Of a DNA stretch of 64,000 nucleotides, positions 35,056 through 43,171 are shown one piece after another; within the stretch, counting starts at the first letter, position 1, and the number at the start of each line of letters is the position of its first letter. The translations under genes were made by a program, and so were the position numbers. Under the pieces are notes generated by a model. The model was not told the origin of the DNA and searched no databases. It saw only the letters and a list, made by a program, of their open reading frames with translations. Source of the DNA: Chitinophagaceae bacterium. Lineage in GTDB: Bacteria > Bacteroidota > Bacteroidia > Chitinophagales > Chitinophagaceae. The stretch is taken from positions 43,624 to 107,623 of the forward strand of contig CANGIY010000015.1 of NCBI GenBank assembly GCA_947454235.1, read 5' to 3'.

Positions 35056-35646
35056 ATGACAACGAATGAAATTAATATGCTGAAAAACCAGATCGGACAT
35101 TTCACCTCCCTTTCTGATTCCGACTGGGCATTGTTTGAACCCTACCTCCACGAGCAAACTGTTAAAAGGAATGAACCTATGATTAAGGAAGGGCAACACG
35201 GCAGGGAGCTAGGCTTTATCGTTGAAGGGGCAATGCGCCACTATTATACCCGCGACGGCATTGAAAAAACCACCTATTTCTATTTTGAAAACGCGTTTGT
35301 GGGGCCATACATCAGTTGTCTTACAGGGCAACCTTCACTCATCACCATTGAAGCACTTGCCGATACCCGGCTTATTATGTTCCCATATACTCGCCTACAT
35401 GAGTTGTTCCTGACCAATAATGCCTGGGGGCACTTTGGGCGTAAACTGGCTGAATGGGCATTGCTGGGATTGGAAGATAGAATGGTGGGCTTGCTTACGC
35501 TTTCACCCGAAGAGCGTTACATTCAATTGCTGGAAAGCAATAAAAAGAAAATCCTGGAACGCGCGCCGCAACATCTTGTCGCCAACTACCTCGGAATTAC
35601 CCCGGTTAGCTTAAGCCGAATCAGAAACCGAATCACAAAAAAATAG
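35056..35646 (+). CDS. Crp/Fnr family transcriptional regulator
   Basis: This 196-residue regulator has a cyclic-nucleotide-binding-like β-roll (residues about 15-120: IKEGQHGRELGFIVEGAMRHYY, then TIEALADTRLIMF) and a C-terminal winged helix with NYLGITPVSLSRIRNRI as the recognition helix. Cysteine clusters typical of FNR are absent, so it is closer to the small Bacteroidota Crp-like group whose ligands are unknown. It may control the divergent T9SS gene or the SRPBCC gene 80 bases downstream. Confidence 0.9.
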   Translation: MTTNEINMLKNQIGHFTSLSDSDWALFEPYLHEQTVKRNEPMIKEGQHGRELGFIVEGAMRHYYTRDGIEKTTYFYFENAFVGPYISCLTGQPSLITIEALADTRLIMFPYTRLHELFLTNNAWGHFGRKLAEWALLGLEDRMVGLLTLSPEERYIQLLESNKKKILERAPQHLVANYLGITPVSLSRIRNRITKK

Positions 35647-35726
35647 AGCAAAGTCCTTTTCTTATCTTTTGTTATCGTTTAGGCATCACCGGTTGGGGAA
35701 TTTTGTGTCAACAAAAACCAATAAAA

Positions 35727-36266
35727 ATGGCACACAAAATTCAAATGTTGATGATGGCTCTACTAGGTGTTTCAAGTATCGGTAATGCCAAAACTCAACC
35801 CGCTGGTACAGAGGGTATGGTGATTAAAAAAGGCAAAATCGTGTACACCGAAATTACCATAAAGGCTACCCCCGAAAAAGTGTGGCAGGTATTCAGCAAC
35901 TACCAAAACTACCCTCATTGGAACCCATTCATCAAATCACTTGAGGTCACACCTGAAGTTGGGAAGCACATCAAGGTATTTCTGCAACCAGCGAGTGGCA
36001 AGGGAATGACCTTTACACCGCGTGTACTCAACAATGCACCAGCCATAGAATTGAGGTGGGTGGGCAAACTAGGCCCGGGATATCTTTTTGATGGCGAACA
36101 CGTTTTTCAATTGCATGACAATGGCAATGGCACCACCACATTCAGGCAGTTCGAGCGTTTCAGGGGCTTGCTGGTACCTTTTATGAAACACATGCTTGAT
36201 AGTAATACCTACAACGGCTTTAAAGCCATGAACGAACAACTTAAAATCGAGGTGGAAGGGAGGTAA
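35727..36266 (+). CDS. secreted or membrane-anchored SRPBCC family protein
   Basis: This 179-residue protein has an N-terminal hydrophobic segment (LMMALLGVSSIGNA), followed by an SRPBCC domain: TEITIKATPEKVWQVFSNYQNYPHWNPFIKSLEV and a long C-terminal helix (LVPFMKHMLDSNTYNGFKAMNEQLK). A signal peptide on an SRPBCC protein is unusual, since most are cytoplasmic. The ATG at 35727 is chosen over an upstream TTG at 35703. It lies 80 bases after the Crp/Fnr-type regulator, which may control it. Confidence 0.85.
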   Translation: MAHKIQMLMMALLGVSSIGNAKTQPAGTEGMVIKKGKIVYTEITIKATPEKVWQVFSNYQNYPHWNPFIKSLEVTPEVGKHIKVFLQPASGKGMTFTPRVLNNAPAIELRWVGKLGPGYLFDGEHVFQLHDNGNGTTTFRQFERFRGLLVPFMKHMLDSNTYNGFKAMNEQLKIEVEGR

Positions 36267-36276
36267 TTACCCCCTA

Positions 36277-36325
36277 TTGTCAAACTATATTTTGTCTTTT
36301 TGTCATTTTTGTCAAATTATATTCT
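36277..36325 (+). promoter_or_regulatory. direct-repeat operator upstream of mobile mystery A/B
   Basis: TTGTCAAAYTATATTYT occurs at 36277-36293 and again at 36309-36325, a spacing of 32 bases or about three helical turns, just ahead of a -7 box at 36336-36343. This looks like an autoregulatory operator for the HTH protein of the module. Confidence 0.6.
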
Positions 36326-36335
36326 TACTTTTAGG

Positions 36336-36343
36336 TAAATTTG
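36336..36343 (+). promoter_or_regulatory. -7 box for mobile mystery A/B
   Basis: TAAATTTG matches TAnnTTTG, 22 bases before the ATG at 36366 and immediately after the direct repeats. Confidence 0.55.
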
Positions 36344-36365
36344 TAGTGCAAAAAACCAAAAAGGT

Positions 36366-36824
36366 ATGAGTCGGAAATCATTACAGTTGGAACAACTGAA
36401 CGACAAAATGATGAAATTCGGTAGTCTACAAAGTGTATCAACCCCACCTGAAGGATGGATAAGAACAATTCGCAATGCCATTGGGATGAGTATGGAACAA
36501 CTTGGCAGAAAACTATCTGTCACCAAACAAAGTATTCAGAACTTGGAGGTAAGGGAAAAGGAAGGCGCAGTTACCATCAACGCCCTAAGAGATGCGGCAA
36601 AAGCACTTGACATGCAACTTGTGTATGGGTTTGTACCGAATGATTGCAATCTGGATGAATTGATAGAGCAAAAAGCGCGAGCACTCGCAACCCGAATTGT
36701 GATGCGCGCCAATACAACTATGAACCTTGAAAATCAGGGAAATAGTCCTGAAAGACTGGAACGCGCCATTGCAGAAAGAACCGAAACCATAAAACGAGAA
36801 ATGCCGAAGATTTTATGGGACTAG
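36366..36824 (+). CDS. mobile mystery protein A (HTH domain)
   Basis: This 152-residue protein matches the mobile mystery protein A family: GWIRTIRNAIGMSMEQLGRKLSVTKQSIQNLE is an XRE-like helix-turn-helix, followed by ALDMQLVYGFVP and a helical C-terminus. It is always paired with a Fic-domain partner, here overlapping its stop by 10 bases. The layout is that of a toxin-antitoxin module, with this protein as likely antitoxin and repressor of its own promoter through the upstream repeats. The functional pairing is inference from context. Confidence 0.9.
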   Translation: MSRKSLQLEQLNDKMMKFGSLQSVSTPPEGWIRTIRNAIGMSMEQLGRKLSVTKQSIQNLEVREKEGAVTINALRDAAKALDMQLVYGFVPNDCNLDELIEQKARALATRIVMRANTTMNLENQGNSPERLERAIAERTETIKREMPKILWD

Positions 36825-37411
36825 ATTTGATATATAACGATGGGCAAACACCATTGGATGAAGATGAAATTGAAGGGTTGAAAATAAAAACAATTTCAAC
36901 TAGGCAGGAATTTGACGAACTTGAGCAGAACAATATCGAAGAAGCCTTGTTATGGACGCTTTCTCATTCTTTAAAAGCAGAGAAAATACTAGCAGAAGAA
37001 TTCATCAAGCAACTGCATATAAAAATGTTCGGCGACGTGTGGCAATGGGCTGGGGAATTCAGGAGAACAAATAAGAATATTGGAGTTGATAAATGGCAAA
37101 TATCGACTGAACTAAAAATGTTGCTCGATGACAGCCGATACTGGTTAAAAAACAGCACTTACGCTCCAGATGAATTTGCCATTAGATACAAACACCGTCT
37201 AGTGAGCATTCACTGTTTTCCAAATGGGAATGGAAGGCACAGTCGTTTGATGGCTGATGTAATTGTTGAAAAGATTTTCAAATTAGATGTTTTCAGTTGG
37301 GGTGCTAATAACCTTATTCAGCCGGGGCAACTAAGAACAGAATACTTAAAAGCGGTAAAAGCGGCTGACCTTGGGAACATCGAACCATTGCTACATTTGG
37401 CTAGAATGTAG
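36815..37411 (+). CDS. mobile mystery protein B (Fic domain)
   Basis: This 198-residue protein contains a Fic motif HCFPNGNGRHSR at residues 133-144, preceded by the β-hairpin flap region (FGDVWQWAGEFRRTNKNIGV). Fic enzymes transfer AMP or other nucleotides to protein hydroxyl groups. The usual Asp/Glu before GNGR is Asn here, as I recall in this family. It likely acts as the toxic or regulatory partner of the HTH protein. It has no transposase or integrase beside it despite the family name. atpG follows after 128 bases with its own promoter. Confidence 0.9.
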   Translation: MGLDLIYNDGQTPLDEDEIEGLKIKTISTRQEFDELEQNNIEEALLWTLSHSLKAEKILAEEFIKQLHIKMFGDVWQWAGEFRRTNKNIGVDKWQISTELKMLLDDSRYWLKNSTYAPDEFAIRYKHRLVSIHCFPNGNGRHSRLMADVIVEKIFKLDVFSWGANNLIQPGQLRTEYLKAVKAADLGNIEPLLHLARM

Positions 37412-37475
37412 TATCAGTGAACATATATTTCCGCTTCCACCGTCAGCCAATTTAAATATACTGCCAGAGAACATT

Positions 37476-37507
37476 TTTGGTTTATTGTAAGGGAATCAAT
37501 AACTTTG
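37476..37507 (+). promoter_or_regulatory. promoter of atpG (-33 and -7 elements)
   Basis: TTTG at 37476-37479, a 20-base spacer and TAACTTTG at 37500-37507 make the best full match to the Bacteroidota promoter in the window. The start codon is 32 bases downstream. Confidence 0.65.
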
Positions 37508-37539
37508 CACCCAAATTTCAATTGAATTTTTTATAAAAT

Positions 37540-38421
37540 ATGTCGGGTCAACTTAAAGAGGTAAGGAACAGGATTAAATCTGTAGGATCTACACAGCAAA
37601 TTACGAAGGCGATGAAAATGGTGAGTGCAGCGAAATTGCGCCGTGCTCAGGATTCTATTATTCAAATGCGCCCTTATGCACGTAAGTTGCAAGATATGTT
37701 GTCAAACATTGTAAGCAGTGCTTCAGGCGATATGAGCCTGCCGCTTGCAGACACCCGTACGGTTGAAAAAGTATTGCTTATTCCTATCACTTCCGACAGG
37801 GGTTTGTGTGGTGCTTACAACTCTAACGTTATCAAACTAACCCGTGCGACTATTGCTGAAAAATACGCAGAGCAGGATAAAAAAGGCAACGTTACTATTT
37901 TGCCTTTGGGCAAAAAAGCTTGGGAATTCTTCAACAGGTACAACTTTAAAACTGTTAACGATTTCTGGGAAGTATTTTCTGACCTTTCTTTCGATAACGT
38001 AAGAAACGCTGCAGTTTATGCTCAAAAAGCATTTTTGAACAAAGAATTTGACCGCGTTGAAATTATTTACAGTCAGTTTAGAAATGCAGCTACTCAGGAA
38101 TTTGTAGTTGAGCCATACTTGCCAATTCAAAAAATTGAACAAAAGAAAGGTGCTAAAAACAACGACTTCATCTACGAACCTTCAAAAGAAGAATTGTTGC
38201 TTGAATTGATGCCTAAAATCCTTAACACCCAGGTTTATAAAGCAATTCTCGATGCGAACGCATCAGAACACGGTGCTCGTATGACAGCGATGGATAAAGC
38301 GAGTGAGAACGCGAACGAAATGTTGAAAGGACTGAAAATCAGCTACAACCGCGCTCGTCAGGCTGCAATTACTACCGAACTTACAGAGATTGTGAGCGGT
38401 GCAGCAGCTCTTCAAGGCTAG
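37540..38421 (+). CDS. atpG: F1Fo ATP synthase subunit gamma
   Basis: This 293-residue protein is the central rotor shaft of ATP synthase. It has the N-terminal coiled-coil helix (LKEVRNRIKSVGSTQQITKAMKMVSAAKLRRAQ), LCGAYNSNV, and the C-terminal helix MDKASENANEMLKGLKISYNRARQAAITTELTEIVSGAAAL. Length is normal. No other atp gene lies nearby: upstream is the Fic module and downstream a strong terminator, so atpG is expressed alone. The codon usage and promoter fit a highly expressed gene. Confidence 0.97.
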   Translation: MSGQLKEVRNRIKSVGSTQQITKAMKMVSAAKLRRAQDSIIQMRPYARKLQDMLSNIVSSASGDMSLPLADTRTVEKVLLIPITSDRGLCGAYNSNVIKLTRATIAEKYAEQDKKGNVTILPLGKKAWEFFNRYNFKTVNDFWEVFSDLSFDNVRNAAVYAQKAFLNKEFDRVEIIYSQFRNAATQEFVVEPYLPIQKIEQKKGAKNNDFIYEPSKEELLLELMPKILNTQVYKAILDANASEHGARMTAMDKASENANEMLKGLKISYNRARQAAITTELTEIVSGAAALQG

Positions 38422-38443
38422 TCTTCAAAATAAGATATTATGT

Positions 38444-38471
38444 AAAAAGCGCCCTCGTTGGGGCGCTTTTT
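38444..38471. terminator. bidirectional rho-independent terminator
   Basis: AAAAAGCGCCC pairs with GGGCGCTTTTT over a 5-6 base loop between the convergent ends of atpG and the lipoprotein operon. Confidence 0.92.
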
Positions 38472-38516
38472 ATGTATATAGAATTTCGTTCCGGAAATTT
38501 CTCTAAAAACAACAGC

Positions 38517-39125
38517 CTAGTTATGCAACGCAGCATCAATTCCAGCTGCTGAAGCGCCGATAATGCTTTGTCTAATCTTAAACTCTATGTTCAAATGAGC
38601 ATGTATTGTGTCGGTAACAATATGCCTGAGCTTACCTGATAGACCATAAAATACATTCATTGAAACCGATTTCTGCTTTAATGGAAAGTAACTTATATAA
38701 TCTACATCATCATTTACTGACATTGGTTTAAGGGTTAAGACTGTATCAGAAAAATTGACATCTCCACCCGCTAACACCGTCTGGTTTTGCGCTGTATTCA
38801 TCATTAAGTTACAGTGCTCAACTACAGATAAATTCGCATTTCCTGCTCCTCCATTATCAAGCAAAAGATAGGCACTATTAATTTTAGCCGACTTAATTAT
38901 TGAGTAATTTACTGTACCACCGTTCGCAAATTGGGAGAGGAAGCTATCAGTGCTTACGATAAACACCTGCCTACTGATATCAATTGTATTTATAGTATCT
39001 CTGCTAGGGGGTATGTCAACCGGAACACTTATAGTGTGTACAAAATTGATATAGGTAGTGTCAGATTCTCCTTTGCTGCAACCAGCGAACGCCAGTATTG
39101 CAGCTATTGCTATTATATTTTTCAT
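38517..39125 (-). CDS. lipoprotein of unknown function (cluster member 4)
   Basis: This 202-residue protein has a lipobox (LAFAGC, Cys about residue 16) and a β-rich body. Its second half (DDVDYISYFPLKQKSVSMNVFYGLSGKLRHIVTDTIHAHLNIEFKI) is clearly related to the corresponding part of the protein encoded at 39771-40376. I know no domain for it. It is last of four tandem lipoprotein genes and ends at the terminator shared with atpG. Confidence 0.8.
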   Translation of the reverse strand: MKNIIAIAAILAFAGCSKGESDTTYINFVHTISVPVDIPPSRDTINTIDISRQVFIVSTDSFLSQFANGGTVNYSIIKSAKINSAYLLLDNGGAGNANLSVVEHCNLMMNTAQNQTVLAGGDVNFSDTVLTLKPMSVNDDVDYISYFPLKQKSVSMNVFYGLSGKLRHIVTDTIHAHLNIEFKIRQSIIGASAAGIDAALHN

Positions 39126-39130
39126 AAGCT

Positions 39131-39730
39131 TTAAATCATTGGTGTTCTGTCTTCAGTAATTCCTTCAAATTCAATAATACCATTAAAATAAATACGGCAA
39201 GGCAGGCTTCTACTAACTGGTACTGTACGCCTTGCCTTCAGTTTAAACTGGAAGTCGGTTCTATTGAGGTTATCCTGATTAATAAGGCTATCTAATGCGG
39301 TAGTGCCATCAATTGGGAAACGCCTTGAATTCACCGAAGATGAATCAATTGCATAAAAATTAAAATCAGACTGAGTTTTATAAGACCAAATTGAACCTGT
39401 GAACGAACTGAAACAATTCAAAGTTCGCCCCTGTGTGGTATCTAACAGCTTAATATAAAAGTTACTCGACTTCACTTTAGTAAGCTTCAAAGATCCACCG
39501 TATGTTTCTTGACCTCTTAGCATTTGTAGACTCGCTAAATTCAATACAACTGAATCACTTGCAATGGTTGCAAAATCACCGGCGGCTGTTGGTGCAATTG
39601 TAATATCCAGCGAATCAAGTACTTCGATCGAATCTTTAAAATAATGGGTTGATTTCACGCAGGAGGCAAATGTCGTAAACAGAGCGACGGAGGCAATTAT
39701 GCCGATTTTTCGTAGGGGGGAGTTTTTCAT
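39131..39730 (-). CDS. lipoprotein of unknown function (cluster member 3)
   Basis: This 199-residue protein, from the ATG at 39730, has a signal sequence with lipobox (FTTFASC). The body has the same approximate plan as its neighbours: a region of DSLDITIAPTAAGDFATIASD, a helix-poor middle and a C-terminal CRIYFNGIIEFEG strand pair. An upstream frame begins at 39847, but it would overlap the previous gene and lacks a signal sequence. It lies 5 bases from member 4 and 40 from member 2. Confidence 0.75.
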   Translation of the reverse strand: MKNSPLRKIGIIASVALFTTFASCVKSTHYFKDSIEVLDSLDITIAPTAAGDFATIASDSVVLNLASLQMLRGQETYGGSLKLTKVKSSNFYIKLLDTTQGRTLNCFSSFTGSIWSYKTQSDFNFYAIDSSSVNSRRFPIDGTTALDSLINQDNLNRTDFQFKLKARRTVPVSRSLPCRIYFNGIIEFEGITEDRTPMI

Positions 39731-39770
39731 ACTGCAATTTATTGATTTTTTAATTAAATAGCATTCTTCT

Positions 39771-40376
39771 TTAGTGAAAATGTAATGCCAGATCGTCAGT
39801 GAGAAGCGATTCTCCTTCAAAGGTTTGTAAAATTTTATATTCAACAATTACATGGCACCTCATTGTGTCTGTCAATACCCTTCTGAGTGTTCCATGCATA
39901 CGATAGTAAATATTTAAGTTGGGGTGTAACTGCCCATTGTTGAAATACGAATTATACTCAACGTCAGAATTCAGGTTCAACAACTGTTTCTGGGAAACTA
40001 CATTAGGAAAAATAGTTGATGGAAAAGTTGCCACCTTGGTATTAAGTTCAGTAGAAAACTCACCTGTCATTTCATTAATAACCGACAAATCGTCTCCTGA
40101 TTTTGCCTCATCAAGCTGCATGATTATGTGATTCAACTTCATACTTTGAATGGTATTATATTTTAGTCCCTGCCCGTTGGTATACTTCAAAAAATAAGAG
40201 TCAACCGGCTTTAGACTGCTGATATTCACAAAATCGATATCTCTTCCAATTGGCATCCCCGGATAAAACGTGATAGGTATGTCTAATGTATTTACAAACG
40301 TCGTATTATAATGATATACCTGCTTACAGCTCACTCCAAAAAATATGACCCCAAGAAATAAAAGTAACTTTTTCAT
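39771..40376 (-). CDS. lipoprotein of unknown function (cluster member 2)
   Basis: This 201-residue protein begins at the ATG at 40376 with a lipobox (FFGVSC). Its C-terminal half shares SDVEYNSYF, NLNIYYRMHGTLRRVLTDTMRCHVIVEYKI with cluster member 4. Its start lies one base after the stop of member 1, which indicates co-transcription. Function unknown; surface attachment or carbohydrate interaction is possible but unsupported. Confidence 0.8.
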   Translation of the reverse strand: MKKLLLFLGVIFFGVSCKQVYHYNTTFVNTLDIPITFYPGMPIGRDIDFVNISSLKPVDSYFLKYTNGQGLKYNTIQSMKLNHIIMQLDEAKSGDDLSVINEMTGEFSTELNTKVATFPSTIFPNVVSQKQLLNLNSDVEYNSYFNNGQLHPNLNIYYRMHGTLRRVLTDTMRCHVIVEYKILQTFEGESLLTDDLALHFH

Positions 40377-40377
40377 A

Positions 40378-40965
40378 TTAGAAGTATGTTGTAGTAGATG
40401 ACCCGGCTTTTGCAACTAAATAAAAGTAAAATTTACAGTGCATAGTATCGGTGAAACGATGTTTCATTCTCGCAGTAATGTAATAGGGATAAGTAATCAA
40501 ACCACCCGTTGAGTCAGAAGTAAATTTATCAGTGCTTCTTTCAAATTGGTATTGCGCTAAAACTCGGGTTGCTCGAACTGAATCTCTATAGGCTTTGAAA
40601 GACTTATATTCTACGGAACCTAATACTTTTACGTAGGCAGTGATTGTGTCAAGATTATTGAAACTTAATAATGTGTCAGCGTCTAACAGTGTCAATTGCA
40701 TCTTCCCAAATATCAAATGCTCAAGTTGACCTGCATTTGTCGCATTTCCAGATTGTAATTTTATCAATGAATCCAGATTAGCCCTAAACTCACCCTTGGC
40801 AATAGTATCAATCTTAGTTGTGTCTTTGGGCGGATATAAGTTTACTTCTATAGAGTCATAATGGTAAATGCTACAATAATCACCATTCACCTTGGCACAG
40901 GAGGAGTGCCAAATCAATGAACCCGCTACTACTATAAAGGCGAGTATGAAAGAGATTTTTTTCAT
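40378..40965 (-). CDS. lipoprotein of unknown function (cluster member 1)
   Basis: This 195-residue protein has a signal sequence with lipobox (IWHSSC). The body carries VEYKSFKAYRDSVRATRVLAQYQFERST and a C-terminal ARMKHRFTDTMHCKFYFYLV segment similar to the FTDTMxCHxxxE segment of members 2 and 4. It is first of the four-gene operon. A TACTTTCG word at about 40970-40977 on the minus strand resembles a -7 box. No known family. Confidence 0.8.
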   Translation of the reverse strand: MKKISFILAFIVVAGSLIWHSSCAKVNGDYCSIYHYDSIEVNLYPPKDTTKIDTIAKGEFRANLDSLIKLQSGNATNAGQLEHLIFGKMQLTLLDADTLLSFNNLDTITAYVKVLGSVEYKSFKAYRDSVRATRVLAQYQFERSTDKFTSDSTGGLITYPYYITARMKHRFTDTMHCKFYFYLVAKAGSSTTTYF

Positions 40966-41025
40966 AATGACGAAAGTACTGGGTTAAAAAATAGGGGTCA
41001 GCAATGCCAACCCCTTATTCAAAAA

Positions 41026-41787
41026 TTATTTATTCAAAAACATGTGGAAGGTATCACCCCTCAAGCCCACCCTGGTTGCTTCCAGAGGTATTACCTCATT
41101 TGGCGCAATATTACCCAAATTTACATTTGCTCCCAGTAACTCAAGAAAGTAAACCTGTTGTGCTTTTTGTGGCGCTTCCCAAATGATCCTTTTTTCCGGA
41201 ATCTGCGTCAAAATCTCCTGAACCAATCCTTCGCGCACCTCACCCGAACCACGATAAATACCCACGTTACCTGCTTCCCTTGCTTCTGCAATTACGTAGC
41301 TGGCGCCGGCTTCCAGTTCAGCCTTCATTAACTCAATCCATTTGTATGGCGGCATTATGTGAGCTGCATCTTTCGAACCTACTTCCGAAAATATGGTTAC
41401 ATGCTTTGCTAGCTTTTCGATATAGCCACACTTTTCAATGTGCGGAATAGTAATTGACCCGTCTGAAACTTCGACATGAGTAAGGCCGTATTCCTTGACA
41501 ACATTCAGGTAGTCATCGAATTGATTACGCACCAGAAATGCTTCGAACAAAGTACCACCGAAATAAACCGGGATACCGAAATCGTTGTAAATCTTTATTT
41601 TTTCCTTCAGGTTAGCTGTTACATAACTAGTACCAAAGCCTAGTTTTATAATGTCTACATAAGGGGCTGCTACCGACAAAAAGTCTCTTGCTCCTTCCAG
41701 CCCCATTCCTTTATCCATCACCATTGTTAAACCGAATTCCCTCGGTTTCATGGTTCTTTCCGGAATGTTGTTTAATGCAAAATTCAT
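41026..41787 (-). CDS. comA: phosphosulfolactate synthase (ComA family)
   Basis: This 253-residue protein closely follows the archaeal ComA pattern: VDIIKLGFGTSYV, YFGGTLFEAFL, LTHVEVSDGSI, FSEVGSKD, ASYVIAEAREAG and IWEAPQKAQQVYFLELLGANVNLGNIA, ending in GLRGDTFHMF. ComA adds sulfite to phosphoenolpyruvate to give phosphosulfolactate, the first step of coenzyme M synthesis in archaea. Bacteroidota do not make coenzyme M as far as known; a role in cysteate or sulfonolipid (capnine-type) synthesis is a reasonable inference. It has its own -7 box and follows a Cys/Met PLP enzyme. Confidence 0.92.
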   Translation of the reverse strand: MNFALNNIPERTMKPREFGLTMVMDKGMGLEGARDFLSVAAPYVDIIKLGFGTSYVTANLKEKIKIYNDFGIPVYFGGTLFEAFLVRNQFDDYLNVVKEYGLTHVEVSDGSITIPHIEKCGYIEKLAKHVTIFSEVGSKDAAHIMPPYKWIELMKAELEAGASYVIAEAREAGNVGIYRGSGEVREGLVQEILTQIPEKRIIWEAPQKAQQVYFLELLGANVNLGNIAPNEVIPLEATRVGLRGDTFHMFLNK

Positions 41788-41812
41788 TGAAACGATTTTA
41801 CAGTTTGAGGGG

Positions 41813-41820
41813 CAAAGATA
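41813..41820 (-). promoter_or_regulatory. -7 box for comA
   Basis: On the minus strand TATCTTTG matches TAnnTTTG, 25 bases before the ATG at 41787. It sits in the 87-base gap after the PLP enzyme gene. Confidence 0.5.
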
Positions 41821-41874
41821 ACCTTTTGAAAAATAAAGTGAACTGACGACGATTGTTTAAGACAGTTTTACCAA

Positions 41875-43029
41875 TTAGCCGATTGCCTGCGCTAAATCTT
41901 CAATCAAATCTTCAACAGCTTCAATACCAACACTCAACCTGATTAAAGAATCAACCAAACCGTTCTTAATCCTGTCTTCACGCGGAATAGATGCGTGTGT
42001 CATAGTAGCAGGGTGTCCTATCAATGACTCTACTCCACCCAATGACTCGGCCAATGAGAAAAGTTTCGTTTTCTTCAACACTTCCATAGCCTCATTCAAA
42101 TCGTCGTTTTTCAACGTGAACGAAATCATACCACCAAAACCCCTCATTTGCTTTTTAGCTATTGCATGATTTGGATGATCTTCAAAACCTACCCACAATA
42201 CTTTGCCTACCTTAGGGTGATTGCGCAAGTACTTTGCTATGGTCTCTCCATTCTGGCAATGCCTTTCCATGCGTACGTGCAAAGTTTTAATACCCCTTAG
42301 TACCAACCAGCAATCGTGTGGGCCCGGTACTGCACCACAACTGTTTTGAATGAACCTGAGTCTTTGTTCAAGTTCGCTATCGTTCATTATTAATGCACCA
42401 TGCACCACATCAGAGTGACCACCGAGGTACTTTGTTGCAGAATGCAAAACAATATCAGCACCATGGTCAAGCGGCGTTTGCAGGAACGGCGATGCAAAAG
42501 TGTTATCGCACACCAGCAACAGGTTATTTGCTTTGGCAATTTCAGCACAACCGGCAATGTCAATAACGTTCAACAATGGATTTGTAGGCGTTTCAATCCA
42601 AATCATCTTGGTCTTTGAAGTCAGGTATTGGTTGATGTTTGCCACATCTGACATGTCAATGAAATGGAATTTTATACCGTAGTTAGCAAATACCTTGGTC
42701 ATAATACGGTAAGTGCCGCCATAGAGGTCGTTTGATACAATTACCTCGTCTTCAGGGTGTAACAACTTAATAACCGCATCGGTCGCTGCCATACCGCTAC
42801 CAAAACACAATGCGAAATTGCCGTTTTCAATAGCTGCCAACGATTTTTGTAAAGCATCACGCGTCGGGTTTTGGGTACGCGCATACTCGTAACCTTTATG
42901 GTCGCCCGGTGCTGCCTGCACATAAGTTGACGTTTGGTATATAGGAGTCATAATAGCTCCTGTCGTTGGGTCCGGCTCTACACCGGCATGAATCAACTTG
43001 GTTTCTAATTTATAGTTTCCTGAAGACAT
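41875..43029 (-). CDS. Cys/Met metabolism PLP enzyme (cystathionine gamma-synthase or gamma-lyase)
   Basis: This 384-residue enzyme has IYQTSTYVQAAPG, the YARTQNPTRDALQ region, LCFGSGMAATDAVI, and HSATKYLGGHSDVVHGALI, whose lysine binds PLP. These fit cystathionine gamma-synthase and gamma-lyase; the sequence does not decide between them. It works in methionine or cysteine metabolism in the cytoplasm. Its own -7 box lies upstream. Being next to a sulfonate-forming enzyme raises the possibility of sulfur-amino-acid coupling, but the distance and separate promoter give no proof. Confidence 0.9.
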   Translation of the reverse strand: MSSGNYKLETKLIHAGVEPDPTTGAIMTPIYQTSTYVQAAPGDHKGYEYARTQNPTRDALQKSLAAIENGNFALCFGSGMAATDAVIKLLHPEDEVIVSNDLYGGTYRIMTKVFANYGIKFHFIDMSDVANINQYLTSKTKMIWIETPTNPLLNVIDIAGCAEIAKANNLLLVCDNTFASPFLQTPLDHGADIVLHSATKYLGGHSDVVHGALIMNDSELEQRLRFIQNSCGAVPGPHDCWLVLRGIKTLHVRMERHCQNGETIAKYLRNHPKVGKVLWVGFEDHPNHAIAKKQMRGFGGMISFTLKNDDLNEAMEVLKKTKLFSLAESLGGVESLIGHPATMTHASIPREDRIKNGLVDSLIRLSVGIEAVEDLIEDLAQAIG

Positions 43030-43048
43030 CTGGCTTTGTTTTAGGCAA

Positions 43049-43056
43049 CAAAGGTA
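43049..43056 (-). promoter_or_regulatory. -7 box for the PLP enzyme gene
   Basis: On the minus strand TACCTTTG matches TAnnTTTG, 19 bases before the ATG at 43029. The opposite-strand box TACCTTTG for the divergent DUF4834 gene lies at 43146-43153. Confidence 0.5.
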
Positions 43057-43145
43057 TAATTTTGATTGTGTTTGGCGAACAACAATGAGGTAAACACAAT
43101 GTTTACAATTATGTTTTCATTAACGCTATCACCCCTCCTATTGTT

Positions 43146-43153
43146 TACCTTTG
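43146..43153 (+). promoter_or_regulatory. -7 box for the DUF4834 gene
   Basis: TACCTTTG matches TAnnTTTG, 18 bases before the ATG at 43172. Confidence 0.5.
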
Positions 43154-43171
43154 TATGATATAGTTTGAATT

